Assembly (NCBI GenBank): GCA_003008705.1
Contig: PDUO01000020.1
Coordinates: 64,817-128,816, forward strand
Length of the DNA: 64,000 bases
Source: Pezicula radicicola
Lineage: Eukaryota; Ascomycota; Leotiomycetes; Helotiales; Dermateaceae
Direction of reading: 5' to 3'
Positions within the stretch are counted from its first letter, which is position 1; every line of letters begins with the position of its first letter. Made by a program: the position numbers and the translations under genes. The notes beneath the pieces are model-generated. The model did not search any database, had not been told where the DNA came from, and was given only the letters and a program-made list of their open reading frames with translations. Positions 10,968 through 24,800 of the stretch are shown piece after piece.

Positions 10968-13900
10968 GTCCTCTTGAGAACGTTGTTCGTCTTAAGTGTA
11001 TGTGATTATATTCTTCTTATGGGCACACCTTACTCATGTTTGATTAGTAGATATTCCTCTTGATATTGCCCGTGCTTTCTTCGCGCCATAGCTGCAAAGT
11101 CCGGTATATTTTGAATTATACTCTGGCCTTTCGTATTTGGAGTAGGAAATTTCGTCAAAACATCAGACTGCGGCCCAGTCGTGATCTGGCCTTACCGTCT
11201 GGCTACTGCATCAATCAAGAAAGACCCCATAGCCACCCCCGAGCGCAGCAGCACCCAACAGCAACCTGCTATGAGTTATGCACAGGAGTCATGAGAGCCT
11301 AGCATTGGCACTACTACCAGAAGTACTATACAACTGAAAGGCGTGATAATCGCGTTTGATTTCTGTATCGCAATATCTTTGAGAGTACTACCAGTATCGA
11401 AAATGAAGGAATTATCCAGTCTGCGACTGCCCCTTATATAGCAGCTTCGGAGGCAGAACTTCTGATGATCTCGTGGTGTTTGACACGACCCACGTTGGTG
11501 CCAAGATTTCATTCCACCAAAAACCAATTCCGGGTGAGAGAACGGAGCTGGTCTGCACAGCAACTTCTCCACCAAGAAGATGAGTAAGGAGAGGAAAATG
11601 AAGCATGTTGAGGCCTCCATTAGAGAGGTTGGGGGTCGCCACAAAGAGTACACTGCTGGGAGAGAAGGCTGTGGCCCAAAATATCAGTCTAGTCACCAAA
11701 GAACTATCGGCGAAGCTGGCTTTCCGGGCTCGCCTACCTCTCCATAGACTATCGCCAATGTTGTCTACATACACTCAGCGACGTATAGTAAGTTTAACAA
11801 TACTGCCAATTATTATTACATTGGGCCACAGACTGCTGACAAGCAAACCAGAATCAGGAGTTTTACGGACTTGATTGAGGACCAATACTTTCTTCGGCAC
11901 ATTGTCTTTTCTTCTCGAAGAGAGCACCTCGGATATATAAGGAACCAAAGGGCAAGCATGCTCAGTAGAAGGAAGACGAAAACGGAATGCTCAACGATCA
12001 ATAAGACCACTTGCCAAGGAAGAGCAAGGAAGCTTACACGGCTTTGCACCTTCAGTGAGTTCTGTTCTATGCCCAGCTGGTGAGGTACTCAAGCCAACCC
12101 TGCAAATGTAGTCTGGACGTGATAAGGCGACACATACGGGTTCGACTCCCAGCAAGATTAAGCTACCTCTCCTTCCGCTCGTGGATGATGGACAGGGTGG
12201 CCAAGATCTCATTCCGCCCACAGCCAATTCCAGGTGACTAGGAAGGCACGCTACTCCTATTGCCACCCCGTGGCAGGATTGCTGTTTACGGAGAGGACAA
12301 CATGCTGCTACTTCCTGGTGGACACGAAGTTGGTAGCATCGACTCGTTTATGTATGGTGTTGCCAACCACGGGGCTTCCATAATTGGGTACTATAGGTGG
12401 TTTCTATTGTCGGGTGTTGAATTGTGAAGTATGTTCTGAAACAGTTCTGCGGCTATCCTTAGTTTATCTCTTTGTAATACAGGTCTACAAACAGGGCCTC
12501 TACAGAGCTCCTGGCTTTCTCAAATACACAATCAATAGTGTTGCTAACCCAATAAATGATCTGATACATTGGGATGAGTGAGAAATTTATAATTTGAACC
12601 ATCCGCATGAGACTCAGATTCGACAAGGGGCTTTTATTTAGAAGGGAATGAATCTTTGAGCAATGAAATGGAACTAACAAATACAATCAAACAAAGCCTA
12701 GCCCATTCTTATCCATTGCAGAAGAGCCAGTAAGCGGCTAGAGGATATGTAAGAACGTAATACCTTTTGGAGGCAGCAGCGTAGCTGCTACAGTCCAGAC
12801 TCCCCCATTCTAAAACCCTCGTTTTCATAAAGGTCTCTTTGCTTCTCTGTTATCAACTCAAAACCATGAATCTACCAGAGATTCTATAGTTTTTCAAATA
12901 TGTCTTGAAGCAAGATAACCACGCTCAAGATCCTTCAATAAATTTTGGCCAAAGCAATATATTGGCAGCATGTTCTCTTTTGTCTTGTATAAAAATGCCA
13001 AATTGTTGCAACTCGTGATCTATTGAACACACTGTAAGTTTTTCTTAAGTCTAGGAGTGTTCTAAGTCAAGAACACAAATGGAAGGAAAGGGGTTTTGAA
13101 TTGGCCTTGGGACAAGCTGCCTGGTGTAGAGCTCATTCCTACTAATTCAAAGCCATCTCACTTCTCGTCGAAACAGAGGCAGCAAACTTCCAGCGCCACA
13201 ATCTCCTGAAGGAGTATGCCACCATAGTAGGTTCTCTCATAGCACTTTGCCATCACCTAGTATGGGAACACCTAGCACAAGTACCTAACATTGTTTCCTT
13301 ACAAAACAGACCACTCGAGCCCAACGGCATAAACCCACGTAACTTCTCTACACTACGAGCAGCATACTCTCCGACATCTCTCGAGTTTTCACTCCTTTAG
13401 TACACACGTCTTCCCCTCCATCACGACCGAAAATTGACACAATATCTCCTAATTACGATTTTCGCGCTTTCCGGCCTACACAGCAAGGGGATTTCTTAAG
13501 CCTCACATAGAGGTTACCCTGTTGACGGCTGATAAAGCTACAATTATGGCGGATAGGCTACCATAGCTCGACAATCTAGAGGACTGGAAAAGCTTTACAA
13601 GGACTTATACCCGGGTATTCATAACAAGCACAGTCGTGAGAAAGCAAACAAACAATAAATGATCTCCCTCCTGATCGCTGGCCGCAGCGTTCTCAAAGTC
13701 ATCAATCAGCGCAAAGAAATGTTGGCAGGTTAGTGATGCGGTATTATCAAAGAAGGAAGATCTGGTTCTAGAGCATGAATGGCTCTTCCACTACTTGTAA
13801 GGTTATATCTGGCAAAGCAATTTCTAAGGTATCTGTGAGGTCATGCCCACTTTTGGTGACAGTTATTTTAGTAGTTAGGATTTCAACAACACTAGGTGTC

Positions 13901-16504
13901 TTCCACCACTTTTTCAGCAAGTTCAACCTAAGGGTGGTCTAGAAATAAAAATGAAAATGAAAATATACTTCGCTTCATGATCGGGCATCAAACTTGCAGA
14001 CAGCTTGCTAGGATAAATGACTGCAGATGCCAGAGATAAGTAGGCTATCACGTATAGTATATTTTAGATTTAGGAATAAGCTTAAAGATTTAGAAATAAA
14101 TATCAAAGAGACGAAAGGATTTTGAACGGATTCGGGTGTCGGCATGCCAAAGTGTACCTACTCGTTAGTAATCTCTACACTACAGTTCAGCATCAAAGAA
14201 TGCTAGATATCATTTATAAACATATCCCCTCTCCGCGATCCTGTCTATTTCGACTTTACACTCTAAGAACAAATTATTCATATAAAGTAGCTATGAACCC
14301 TCGATCACCTTGAATATATTGCATATGGAGAAAGTGCAGAATATGGTGAAAATCATGAAATGAAGGCTTGATTGCTTGCCCCCATTAGGTGGGAGGAAGC
14401 CTAGGCTTATATATTAAAGGAGAGGCACCCAAAATAGGCCCAGATCCATACAAAATGAGGCATTTAAGGTGCCGTTCCATTAACGTAAAAATGGTGCCAT
14501 ACTGGGCCAGAATGGTCGGAAACAATTTGCGATTTCGGAGGGATCGGCGGGCGCCAGGGCCACCAGAAATGAAGATATATTCGAAACACGTGATTACAGG
14601 CCGACAGTAGCGATTGCTGCAATACTGCGGTACTTGGAGTTGCGTCATCTTCCAATGCAGGAAAACAGCCTGGGAAATTAGGCGAGGTATGTCCTCCACG
14701 GCGAGCGACCCTCCCGCCACTGCAGAGTCTCGTACACCATATTATCCCTAAATCTCCCTAAATCTGTGCAGTTTTTTGAAGCCTGAGTAAGCTGCGGTCA
14801 AATACGCATCAACTATTGCAATCAATAGACACTGGCCTGCAGCACAACGGAGCCCGAGAAATTCCATAGATGAGACGACCAAATACAGAGACAAAGCCTA
14901 GCGCAGTTGCAGCAGAGATCAAGGCAGGAGCTCAAAGATTCGGAACCACACGAAAAAGATCACGAAGTGGCAGTGGAAGACTGGCATATTGCTGCAGGGC
15001 ACCTTCTCGTCGCTACTGCTTTTCTTTCTCCAGACCCCAGACAAAGAAGAGACTCAGAAGAAGAGTCACGTACATGCAGAAGAACTTGAGTAAATAGATC
15101 ACCTATTTTATCTTCTCGTTGATTCGTTGGCTGACTACCATATACTCTGCAGTCTTGGCCAAACTGTATAGTCCTCGGTCAACATCGAACTCGAGTCCAA
15201 CTTTTACGAAACACCCACGTTTACTACATTATCCTCAATTCCAGTGTGGTGGGGAACGATGACGGGTCCATAAATTCAGGCAGATGCAAATGCGGATATC
15301 AGCGCAGAGGAGTTTCAATTCATGTCAAATCTGCCGCATGGCAGACACTGGTCTTGCTGCAGTGAAGCGCCTAGGCATCGTTGGCTGGGTTGGTTACACC
15401 CACAAGAGCAACTCCACTGGCAGCACAGTAGAAGATGGTAGTAGACAACGAGAGACAACCTGCTGTGGACAATAACTGAGTGGTAAGTCTCCTGCTAGTT
15501 CCTTTACTTTCTACGCTGATGATAGAACAGACATGAAATTCAAAAGGCTACGGACATAACTCTGGAACGCCTTGGAAATGTTACCACTTTCTCCTACTAC
15601 CATCGATACACACGACTCCATATATTTACCAACCAGATCAACTTCCAGGGTATTCAATTACCTCCACAAGTTTTATTCCACTGTTTTCGCCGAGATTACT
15701 CGGTATGGATGTTGGGGTTCTTGAAGACGGCTTCCTTGGCAGCAGATGTGCTCTCACAAGACGGGTTTCTTGGCCATTTCAGTGGTAGCTGACAAGCCGC
15801 CTCCAACACCTTGGTCTATTATATCTACTGCGATGTAAACTGGGATCCCACGACGTGAGTAGCAGTCCTGTAAGCCTCCATCATTTATTCTATAATCGGT
15901 AGCAGGATTTCAGTGCGGTGCGGTACTGGGAACACACCAGAACCCTTTACTAGCTGAACGCGAGTCGTTCCACAAGGGAGCCCAAAGGAACAGAAGCAGT
16001 TGTTTGAGTAAGTCTAGTCTGCCACTGAAGACCTTCCTATCCAATTTTAGCTGCGATCCGACAGAAGAACCCCGAGCAAGATTATGTAGCGCCACTATGC
16101 ATCACAAGAAAAGTTAGTTTGCTATTCTCCACGAATATAATGGCAAACCAAAGTCTCAAATTCAAAGACATACCGGAAAAACACTCCGTCTCAGAGTCTC
16201 CTGACCCATATCGAGTATTCCTTCGATCGCCTACACAATAGAAGTCAAACATGATTCACAGACGTCTTATGCTGGCTTGTGTTGCTACAATAAGCTCACA
16301 ATCACGTTGAAAGCTATCAACGTCAGCATGTACCTGAACAGGTGCAAATACCTGGCAAACAAATGGACGATTACAATAACTGGAGTGTTTTCTCCAAATT
16401 TGCTTCACCTCTCCGGGGTGCCTATTCCATGGACGTCCCCAACTTGACATACAATGCTGAAAGATATTGATAGTGGTGCCTCAGAGGCTACCGGAGGAGC
16501 CACT
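10968..16504. other. Long region of decayed, partly duplicated coding-like sequence
   Basis: No intact gene can be built. Two copies of one exon end are visible at 11494-11538 and 12195-12238: both read approximately (V/G)AKISF(H/R)(Q/P)xPIP, followed by a GTGA donor. At 15520-15640 a frame reads QKATDITLERLGNVTTFSYYHRY-like, protein-like but unassigned. Positions about 12900-15250 hold nothing I can support. Confidence 0.35.
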
Positions 16505-16556
16505 TAATTTAAGCAACTCGATTGATTTGAGTGACGCATAAAACTTACAACCACAG

Positions 16557-16918
16557 AGTTTTACGAAAGAAACTCAAGACATCGTACCACTTCAGCACCA
16601 ATTTGGACTGTGAAGTGATCATCCCATTCGTGGGGATGCCAATATTACACTCAGTTGATCCGGGTAACTCACTTTAGTTGAGCAACTTACAAGAGCTGCA
16701 AGTATGATGCTGATGGTTAAATTTATGCCTACCGAGTTGGAACTTAAAATACCATGTCACTTCAGAACCTACCTAAACTCCGAGGTTATCATCCCATTGG
16801 CTGGGGTGGGAAGACAGAACTCAGTTGACTTAAGAACTTACGAGAGTTGTGCCAAAGGAATTTAAGGCACCCTATCATTTCAACATCCACTCGGACTGCG
16901 AAGTCATTGCATTATTGG
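16557..16918 (+). pseudogene. Three tandem copies of an asparagine synthetase exon
   Basis: Three diverged copies of one exon lie head to tail: 16557-16640 (reads LKTSYHFSTNLDCEVIIPF), 16735-16808 (LKIPCHFRTYLNSEVIIPL) and 16855-16918 (FKAPYHFNIHSDCEVIALL, followed by GTGAGT). The motif HSDCEVIIPL is characteristic of the glutaminase domain of class-II asparagine synthetase (AsnB type), which makes asparagine from aspartate, glutamine and ATP. Copies 1-2 are separated by the dispersed repeat (CAGTTGATCCGGGTAACTCAC, 16650-16690) and copies 2-3 by CAGTTGACTTAAG. Each copy is preceded by a splice-acceptor-like or repeat sequence. No full gene surrounds them, so this is dead duplicated exon material. 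A fourth copy of this exon is at 30172-30241. Confidence 0.75.
16650..16690 (+). repeat. Dispersed repeat unit between duplicated exons
   Basis: Reads CAGTTGATCCGGGTAACTCAC then TTTAGTTGAGCAACTTAC. It is a member of the TTGATTTGGGTAACT family, lying exactly between two copies of the asparagine synthetase exon. Confidence 0.65.
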
Positions 16919-16939
16919 TGAGTATGGAAAAAAGTTGTT

Positions 16940-19292
16940 ACGGGCAATGCCCAACTGAATCAATACACCATGCCCATTGATATTTCACTAATACTAACCA
17001 ATTTGATAGGGCTTCCAAATTCCAAGTGTTTGGTCAGAGAAGGCTAGCTAGCGCTTAATTCATGGTGATTCCTTCGAAGGGAGTTTAGGCATAAAAGCAA
17101 CAAATTATAGATGTTCAGATCCAACAGTTTAGGTACAGCCACTTCGGTGCGCGAATCATAGGCACAACTGAAAATACAGATTATGGAAGATGCCATAGAG
17201 AATACTTTGGATTCGTTTCTACTACGTCAACTATCCAAGGCATGTAAGAACCCTTATGTCTACTTTTATTGTGGCCAATAATAACACCAAAATGAATAGA
17301 TCGATGCGATCTACTTTGCAATAGCATAAAGCAAAACTTGAACACCGCTGATTATCAATACGACTTCAAATTAGGCAGAATAGCAGATCCAGAAGTTCAG
17401 GTGAGTCATCATTTGCTATTCGTGCTATTCTTCTCCTGTTTCAACCCATATGAGCATCTCGGATATATTGCTACGTACCCGAGACTACTAGAGACACAGC
17501 AGTGCCAATCTTCTTCCCAAATACTACGTTAGTCTCATCATTGTCTCTCATTAATTTCCTTGATTTGTGCGGCAGTACAACCCCAGAAATGGTGGAAAAG
17601 GTTCCCCGGCTATCCTAAAGAATAGCTGTTACGGCCAAAGTACCGAGATCGAGCGTCTCTGGGAATTCATCTACACTGATATCATCTCCTGGAACCCAAA
17701 AGTTTGTTGGTATACGATTAACTTCATGGTTAGTGATTTGCCAGATGTTTGCTTTCTCCCCATAAGTACTATCAAAATTTGTCCCAGACACTATAGTCAA
17801 CAGTTTTTTCAAGGCTAAGAGTTGTATCTGAGTCCCTTGATTTTTTAACTCTAGCACAACTCGTGCACTCTTTTCTTTGATTGGGAGATATCGCTAACTA
17901 TGTACCAGTTTACTAGGAACCTTAGAGCTGTTAGCGTGCTCCAACTTCATCTCCATCTTCCAATTCATACCCGAATCTTGCGGCTTCGCATTCAAAACGT
18001 ACCATGAGAGTACTTGGAGGTTTGAAGTTAGGGGGGGAATATCTGAGGTGTCGAGCAGTGTAGGGATCCTGCCGGGAAGCCCAGGATGTCTGGCGCTGCA
18101 TAGTACGTTATTTAGATTGCGTGGAGGAAGACATGCAAGTTTGCTCGGAAAAAGATTTGGTCGTATTTGGTACAGGGTGGGTTGATACTGGGCAGGATCT
18201 ACGTATATTTTCAAGGCACAGGTGCTAGCCCCGGGAACAATTGAGAGAGGACCATGTTAGTCTTTACGTGTAACCCTTATTTTCCAACAGGATCGTTGAG
18301 TCTCCAGAGCCCTAATTCTGAAGAACAATCTCTGCAGAGATCTCTGGGGATGCAGTGTTGCCCCTGCAGACCAGCATGACAAGGTCACAGGAGCATAAGA
18401 CTGCAGACTTCGATGTTACTTTTTCACAATGGAAAGGTGCAATCTAGCTTCAGCAATGTATTTATTTCATGGTTCCTAACTTGCTTCTGCATAGTCTTCT
18501 CTACCCTCCGCATCATCTGTCCTGTAGTTTCGACACGAATGCATCTGACGAACTGATTCACGTAACATAAATCTCGGAAGGCAGAGGAGGGGCAATAGAA
18601 TTACGAGGAAATCGAAGCCATCATACATACAAGGAATATGGTTCATGATGAAGGCACCCTGTAATTCAGAGCTCATGTCTCATGATTATGCAGATAGCAT
18701 ATACGCTGATAATCAAGCAGCAAGAATCTTCTGGTAGCCTGCCAATACAGCCGTGCTGGTACAATTCAAAGACGAGTTAGGACTTATTCTGGGTGCTCTT
18801 AGAAGATTGGACACTGAGTTGGAAGAGAGGTGGATGGTCCAGCATGAAGTCATTAGCATAGAAATAGAGACATTTGGGGATAAGTTAAATGCAAGACCAA
18901 GTGGTATAGAATGCATTGCTCCGATGTACCAGCACTCTCTCTTTTAGTTGCAGATGTCCTAGCCTTATTGCTGAGATCCGATTCAAAACAGGCCCAAGAG
19001 CCAATCTCCTCCCATGCGTCCAACGCTCCAAGTATTACACAGAAAGTAGTATTTATCTAATGGCCTATCTTTTGCCTTGCATGTCACTTCAGAAATGAAT
19101 ATCAGGGCTATTATAAAACACGAGAGAAGATCTTATTGGCTCCGGAAAACCATTTGGTACTCACGTGCTTTCCCAACCCCAACCGAACTAACACAACTTC
19201 CTCTACGCTATTCGTTCATTTCCGCTCAACAACAACACGACACCAAAGCCAACTCATCATCTGAACGCATATCTATGACAATGTGCTGACTC
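16940..19292. other. Coding-like remnants, unassigned
   Basis: Protein-like frames with splice-like borders occur at 17335-17400 (NTADYQYDFKLGRIADPEVQ, then GTGAGT), 17575-17818 (after GTGCGGCAG) and 18753-18947 (LVQFKDELGLILGALRRLD). A short stretch EHLGYI is shared by 11925-11940 and 17452-17467, hinting at another diverged duplicate. I cannot assemble a gene or name a family. Confidence 0.35.
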
Positions 19293-20557
19293 ATGGCCGA
19301 CTCCTGCATGAAGTCACTAATTCCTTTACCTAAAAACAACAGGCACTGCAATCTCGCAGATGTTGATCCTTTGAGAGTCATTCTTACCCAGACTCCTAAT
19401 GGACCAAAGAAGGTCCTCGCTAGATGGACATACTCAAAGATGAGCCGCATTGTTTCCATGCCCGTGGGGGCAAAACGATGGGAGATGACACAAGTAGGTT
19501 CTGTCCTGATGATCTGGCCAACTCTTGGGTAGCTCCGCGCTGATCCATGGCTTCCAAGTCTTTCCAGGCACCACTTCCAGCAGCCATGGTCTCAACCAAG
19601 AAGATTGGAGGAGAGTTGCTCAAATACTACAAGCCAATATTCCGAACGACCCCTGATGGCAGAGCTATGCTATTCAACAAAGATATCATACTCTGGAGCT
19701 CCAAGGAGTTTTCTACCACCAACCTAGAGAAGGGAGACCAACAATGCTCTCTTCGCGAAGCATCTCTTGGCCCGCCAAGAGCTTTCGCTCATCAACCGAC
19801 TTTTGCTAGACTTTAATGGGATTGTAAGTAATCGCTTCTGCGCTTGTATATATTGAAAACTTGCTTATTATACACCTGAGTAGATCGAAGACCAGAGTCG
19901 TTCACTACTTCTTCAGTAAGCACCCACCTCCAGAGACAAATCGAACCGCCCTCTTAGCAGCGTCCCGCATTCAGACGAGTTTGAAATTTACATACTGCAG
20001 ATATTGGTCTAGATACAGCCATGGTGGAATCATAACAACGGCCTACGGAGCCGGAAAGTATGAGAAAGTTTCCCAAATTGCCTACTGGACGCGCGCCTAC
20101 AAATCATGTCATTGCCACTTAGGCGTCCACACATTACTGAACCAGGCGGAGATGCGCAGACTGCCTTGGTAGTACACCAGTCACCAGAGGAGTTAGCGAA
20201 GGGATATATCGATGTTCTCACCAAGATTTACTCTCTGCTTGAAGGCTGGGTATCTACATACTCCTGTGTGCCTAATCCTTCCAATGACCAAGCGATTGCT
20301 CGGTCTAACCAACCCGCATTGATGGGGCTACAGGAGCACACGCTGAGATTATTTTACCCTCCTCCATGCCAACGGGTTATGGGGTGGTACATCCAGAGGT
20401 GTTTGAAATTTACATACGGGATCCTCCATCCCAACGCCAGGATGCAACAACACATCGCTTGACTCTTCTTGTTAGCGCACTGACGAAGCAGTGGTTCATC
20501 ATGCGCATGGTGACTACATATCTCACCGAAGATATTTTTGAGATGAGCGCATGAAAG
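19293..20557 (+). pseudogene. Decayed multi-exon gene of unknown family
   Basis: Good coding frames follow each other but do not join cleanly. 19293-19493 starts MADSCMKSLIPLPKNN and ends at GTAGGT. 19547-19730 reads KYYKPIFRTTPDGRAMLF. 19742-19822, shifted by one frame, reads AKHLLARQELSLINRLLLDF and ends at GTAAGT. 20106-20365 reads HQSPEELAKGYIDVLTKIYSLL. 20366-20557, again frame-shifted, reads GYGVVHPEVFEIYIRDPPSQ and ends at a TGA. At least two frame changes lack an obvious intron, so I call it a pseudogene. The FEIYI stretch occurs twice (about 19980 and 20403), a local duplication. No family recognised. Confidence 0.4.
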
Positions 20558-23500
20558 ACACCACGCAACCCCGATATTGCAAGAACTGTCGTGGTCAGTT
20601 GTAGATGCCTCCAAACTTTCAAACCACGTCAACTTTACTAACCACGCCATCAGAACCAAGCCTGAGCACCACGTTGTGCCGAAAGCAGCTCTATATGATT
20701 TGGACCAAAGCAGAACGTTGAAATTGACCAAGAAGCCTGAGGTACGTAGTCAGAACCCGGTTTAGTAAGAGAACACAGACCCAAGATTATGTAGCTAACG
20801 TACCAGGCCCAGAACTCTACCCACAAGCATATGAACGCGCTTCGAGGTCAACCGACAACACTCCACAGGCTTCAACAACCACAGCTCGCCAAAGCGTTTC
20901 AATCTTGGGAAACTCAACGTAGAACAAAAGGTCCAAACGGAGACGAATGGCACTCCTGGAAAAGCAGGAAAATGTCATCTATGAAACAATACCAGGTAAC
21001 GCAACTTTCCAATTACCTATGGGCTGATAGCCCCCAGTCTCAATTATGGTCAATCTTGCTAACGTGTCTGCTCGCCCATAGGCAATCACTTGAAGCAGCG
21101 GTCGTAGTGCTTCACACCATACAAATTGTAGATCATTCGGCAGCAAGTTCTTTGGCATGGATTCATTTACGAAGCGCAGCTAGAATTGATAGAGCAACAT
21201 ACCTGAGAGTTTATTTATATTTATCATGTAGCTTTGTCAAAAGTGTATCTGGCGCAAACTTACTAGTCTTGTTAGTTGCTCTCGTTTGACTATGACTAAT
21301 TGTACCACCCGTCTAGCCTAGGCTTTTGTAGCCCACTTTCATTTCCGCAGCATCCAGATTGGTCTTACTGCCGAGGTCCTATGTGACTTCTCAAGCCATA
21401 CCGCCCTTCACCTCAATACCCTGAGCCAAGGTAGAAAACATTCGAGGGCCTTTTGCTGATCATTTCTTTTTGGCTTTGAAGGAGGCGCAGTGGGTCATAG
21501 TTGCCAGCAAGCACTCCGTCTTCGAAACCTGCCAAGTACGGTCCCACTTCATTTAGTTCTTCAAGCAATCAATGCATAGATCCTAGGAAACCATTTACCA
21601 TATCGTGTACCGAAGTTAATAATCCGCAGCTAGATGAGTGTGGTATTGAAGGACTAGAGAAGCGGAAGGTTGCTACCGTTGCCTAGCATACCTGAGGAGA
21701 GGAAGGAACAAGTTAAGATGGCTGCAAGATTTACTTTTCCTTTTTTTTTTCTTTTTTTTTTGAGGACGTAGTTCAATACTCTCGGGGAGGTTCTTTGAAA
21801 CAAATCTGGAAAATCTCAAAGACATTGAGTAGAGCGCCAACGAGGAACTAGGCTACGGCAAGATCAATAATGAACGAGGAAGACGGCCGTCAATTTGAGA
21901 TGGATACAGAGCTACTATGGCCAAATGATCTTTAGATTGGAAAAGATTGCTCGTGCTGTCTACTGGGTACTTCATGCAGAACATCAGCATTTATATGAGG
22001 GGTTGAAGATCTGCGCAAGATGGGGGATGTAGGAAATACTGCAATGTAGGATGACGTTGCCACAAGTTCTTTATTACGCTGAACATTTGTACTCATTTTC
22101 AAATTTATCAATTCGACATTTATGTAGGCTATAGATCAAGGTTCATAGTGACCATTCTTGTTCAGTACCATCTTTGTTGTACCAGCTGATGGGAAGTCTT
22201 GGCATGTAAAGTTGTGACTGTGTTCTTTCACTACTCCATATGGACCACTTTCAATATTTTTAGCCTTATCACAACTCACATCTTCTCTGGTTTAGGCAAA
22301 CTTGGTTCACATCGCAGACTTACACATCATTAGTCCCAATAAAATCAGTATGATATCTACCCCTATTTCGTACCCGCGTCGTGTATTCGGATGTTCAGCC
22401 AATAACCGTATCGGAAAATTCGGCTAATCCCCTTTCGCATTTCTCACTACATTTCTCACGAGGTAGATACCTGTCTTCCTGCGTGCCTCACTGCGTATGA
22501 CATCGTTGATAACTCCATGTAAGGTTATATGGCAGATGTAAAGTGTTTTACGAAGGATTTCAGGCATATCGCCTTCTATACCTTGATGCTGTTATTGAGG
22601 GCGGAACCAAGATCTTAGATACTTGAAGGGACGTAGCTACATACCAGTATTGGGTCTGTTGTGTATGATACACGACTACCAATTCAAGTTGTGATTAATT
22701 GGTTGGGCTGTACCTATAAACTCCTTTGCTATAGTAATGTAACAACTATCCTCCCTTCGCGCAAACCCCATAAAGCGCTTTAATATACCATTTCCTACCG
22801 TGTTTGTTAACTGCAATAAAGTATCCCCATTTTTACCACGAAACTTCCACAATATTCCCTTTGTTGCTGGATTTCCTGAGTCATTTGTAGATATCCCCCA
22901 TTCTAGCCCCCAACTTGTGGACTTCATTATATATTTATTGACGCCATTGAGTTCAAGCTCCTATGAAAGCTGTGCTTAATTTCTTTCAGTGATGCTTTGT
23001 GCAGTTCCGTGCCTGCTCTTCTTGTACGTGTAATCGCGTAGCAGGGTGGTTATTCTGTTCTGAGCACTCGCAATTGATCCAGCTATTGACTTTGCTTGGT
23101 ACTCCCTAGGCTCCCAAAAGCCTGATTGATGAGGACATATATTGTATCATTTCGTTGATCTACTGGATCATGCTCTGATATCTGTAGGTTCGGAAGGGTA
23201 CTACAATTAGAACCCAAACCCACATTCGTATATTTACAATTTCCCATTCTACGAAAAAAACGAGGACCTGCCATTTGAAACAGCATAGATTCTTGTAGAT
23301 CTTCAGTCCTTGCCTTCTCTGGGCTGACTGTGTAACGTATTCGGCGTGGTATTGGAGGATTTGGAAAGACTTCGTAAGAGATCTCGAAGAGGGAGAGGAG
23401 CAAGATTTGAGGTCATCATCGTGAAGTTAGGACATTCGTGAATGTGGTGAGGAGGGGCAATGGGTAGGCTGATAACTTGATCAGATGTTTTCTGTCGGAG

Positions 23501-24580
23501 ATGGAGGACGAGACCTGGACGGGATGTTAGAATGGATTCATGTCAGATCGTGCTATACTGTGGAGGTACTTGACTTCCTGCTGACACGTCTCTTATGGCC
23601 TGTACACCGAGCAGACATTGCAGTGCCTCCAATGTATTTCCTGATTTCTCTGAGCTTGAGTGAAGGGACCAATAGCTCCAGAATCGTTGTAGTGGGAAGT
23701 ATAGTGCGCCGTAACGCCTTAAGCTCGCAGTGGTTCAAGCCAAACTGACTGTTCCGCCGGGATACTGGTGATAACCTTATTGCCTCGGGAGTTTCGTGCT
23801 GTTGTAGATATCCTAATCATTAGCAACATCGTAGCAAACTTGCGGTTGATGTCGTAATTGCCAGACTTTTCAACCTCTACCTGAATTCAGATTCTAGGCC
23901 TTCTTGGCTTCATTGCGCCGTACGGCAACAAAATAGCGGATGCGTGGTATTCTCCATGCGTAGTGGGCATTCGTAGTGGAAAGTTGGGGTAAGGCTACAC
24001 GCCGCTGCCTAGTTGCACGCCATTAGTATCTCTGGAGTGGAGGAGAGCTTTCGTGAGTTGAATGGCCTACTTACTAGAAGGCTGTATTTAGGACGGCATA
24101 GCATCAGCAGATAATACACAGCATTACAGCTTGTGCGAACAAGTTAACAGCGAAGATCTGCACTACACCCGTATGAGCTGCTGATGAGAAATAGAGTGCG
24201 GAGAGAAAGCTATTTTGTTCAATTCGGCGCAAGAGAGTTGGTTTGCCTCCTGTTCCCATTTGGCCAAAAACCTTGAATAGAGTATGGAAGTCAGTATCCT
24301 ACCAAAAGCTTCTTGCGTTACACAGTTGTGCCTTCACATAGTTGCTCAATCATTTCATCTTTCATGCTCCTCTCTCGAGGTCAAATATGGCTTCCGTGAG
24401 TGTAATTTGTAGATTATATTGAATATCCAGGTAGTCAGATGTCCTACACCAAACCCCCTCCATAGATGAACTGTGAAGAGATCGTTACAAAGACTATGCC
24501 CTTTGGGTATACCTCCCACCCTGTGTCATTATATCTTTGTTACATTGGAGACCATCTGTTTATTGCCACCCTTCCCCACA
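20558..24580. other. No supportable gene
   Basis: A 152-codon plus-strand frame (20831-21289) starts MNALRGQPTTLHRL but degenerates into sequence without protein character. A minus-strand frame at 23083-23403 (MLLSLFEISYEVFPNPPIP) looks protein-like but overlaps another open frame. A poly-pyrimidine run lies at about 21735-21760. Nothing here can be named. Confidence 0.35.
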
Positions 24581-24589
24581 ACCCCACCT

Positions 24590-24800
24590 AACTTGACATC
24601 CTTGTTGCCAATCTTGATCTTGACAGCCTTTGGGAGTGATGAGTCTTCAGTGGTAATGACTTTCTTTGCCTCCTCGAGGTCCTTTAGTAGATGTCATCCT
24701 CTACCACGCCACCTAGCTTGGCATCATTGTTGCCAATATTCTTTCCACCCCCGAGGTTCTTTAGGCGGGAATCCTCCTTCTCCTTCTCTTAGAAATGGAA
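24590..24800 (-). pseudogene. Two tandem fragments of asparaginyl-tRNA synthetase
   Basis: Minus strand. The fragment at about 24690-24590 reads LEEAKKVITTEDSSLPKAVK followed by IKIGNKDVKLG, the N-terminal linker and start of the anticodon-binding domain of cytosolic asparaginyl-tRNA synthetase (class IIb, charges tRNA-Asn). Just upstream on the same strand (about 24795-24715) is a broken second copy: SRLKNL, then a gap, then IGNNDAKLGGVV. The same protein segment (EKEDTRLKNLDEAKKAIITE) recurs at 40.7-40.9 kb on the plus strand. No catalytic domain is present, so both are dead fragments. The assignment rests on family knowledge and the matching of the two loci. Confidence 0.65.

Noticed and set aside
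11276..11774. Overlapping minus-strand frames of 120-125 codons
   Set aside because: They overlap one another in different registers, lack motifs and splice support, and the plus strand has equally good coding pieces.
12110..12170. GGGTTCGACTCCC, like a tRNA T-arm
   Set aside because: Flanking sequence gives no acceptor, D or anticodon arm.
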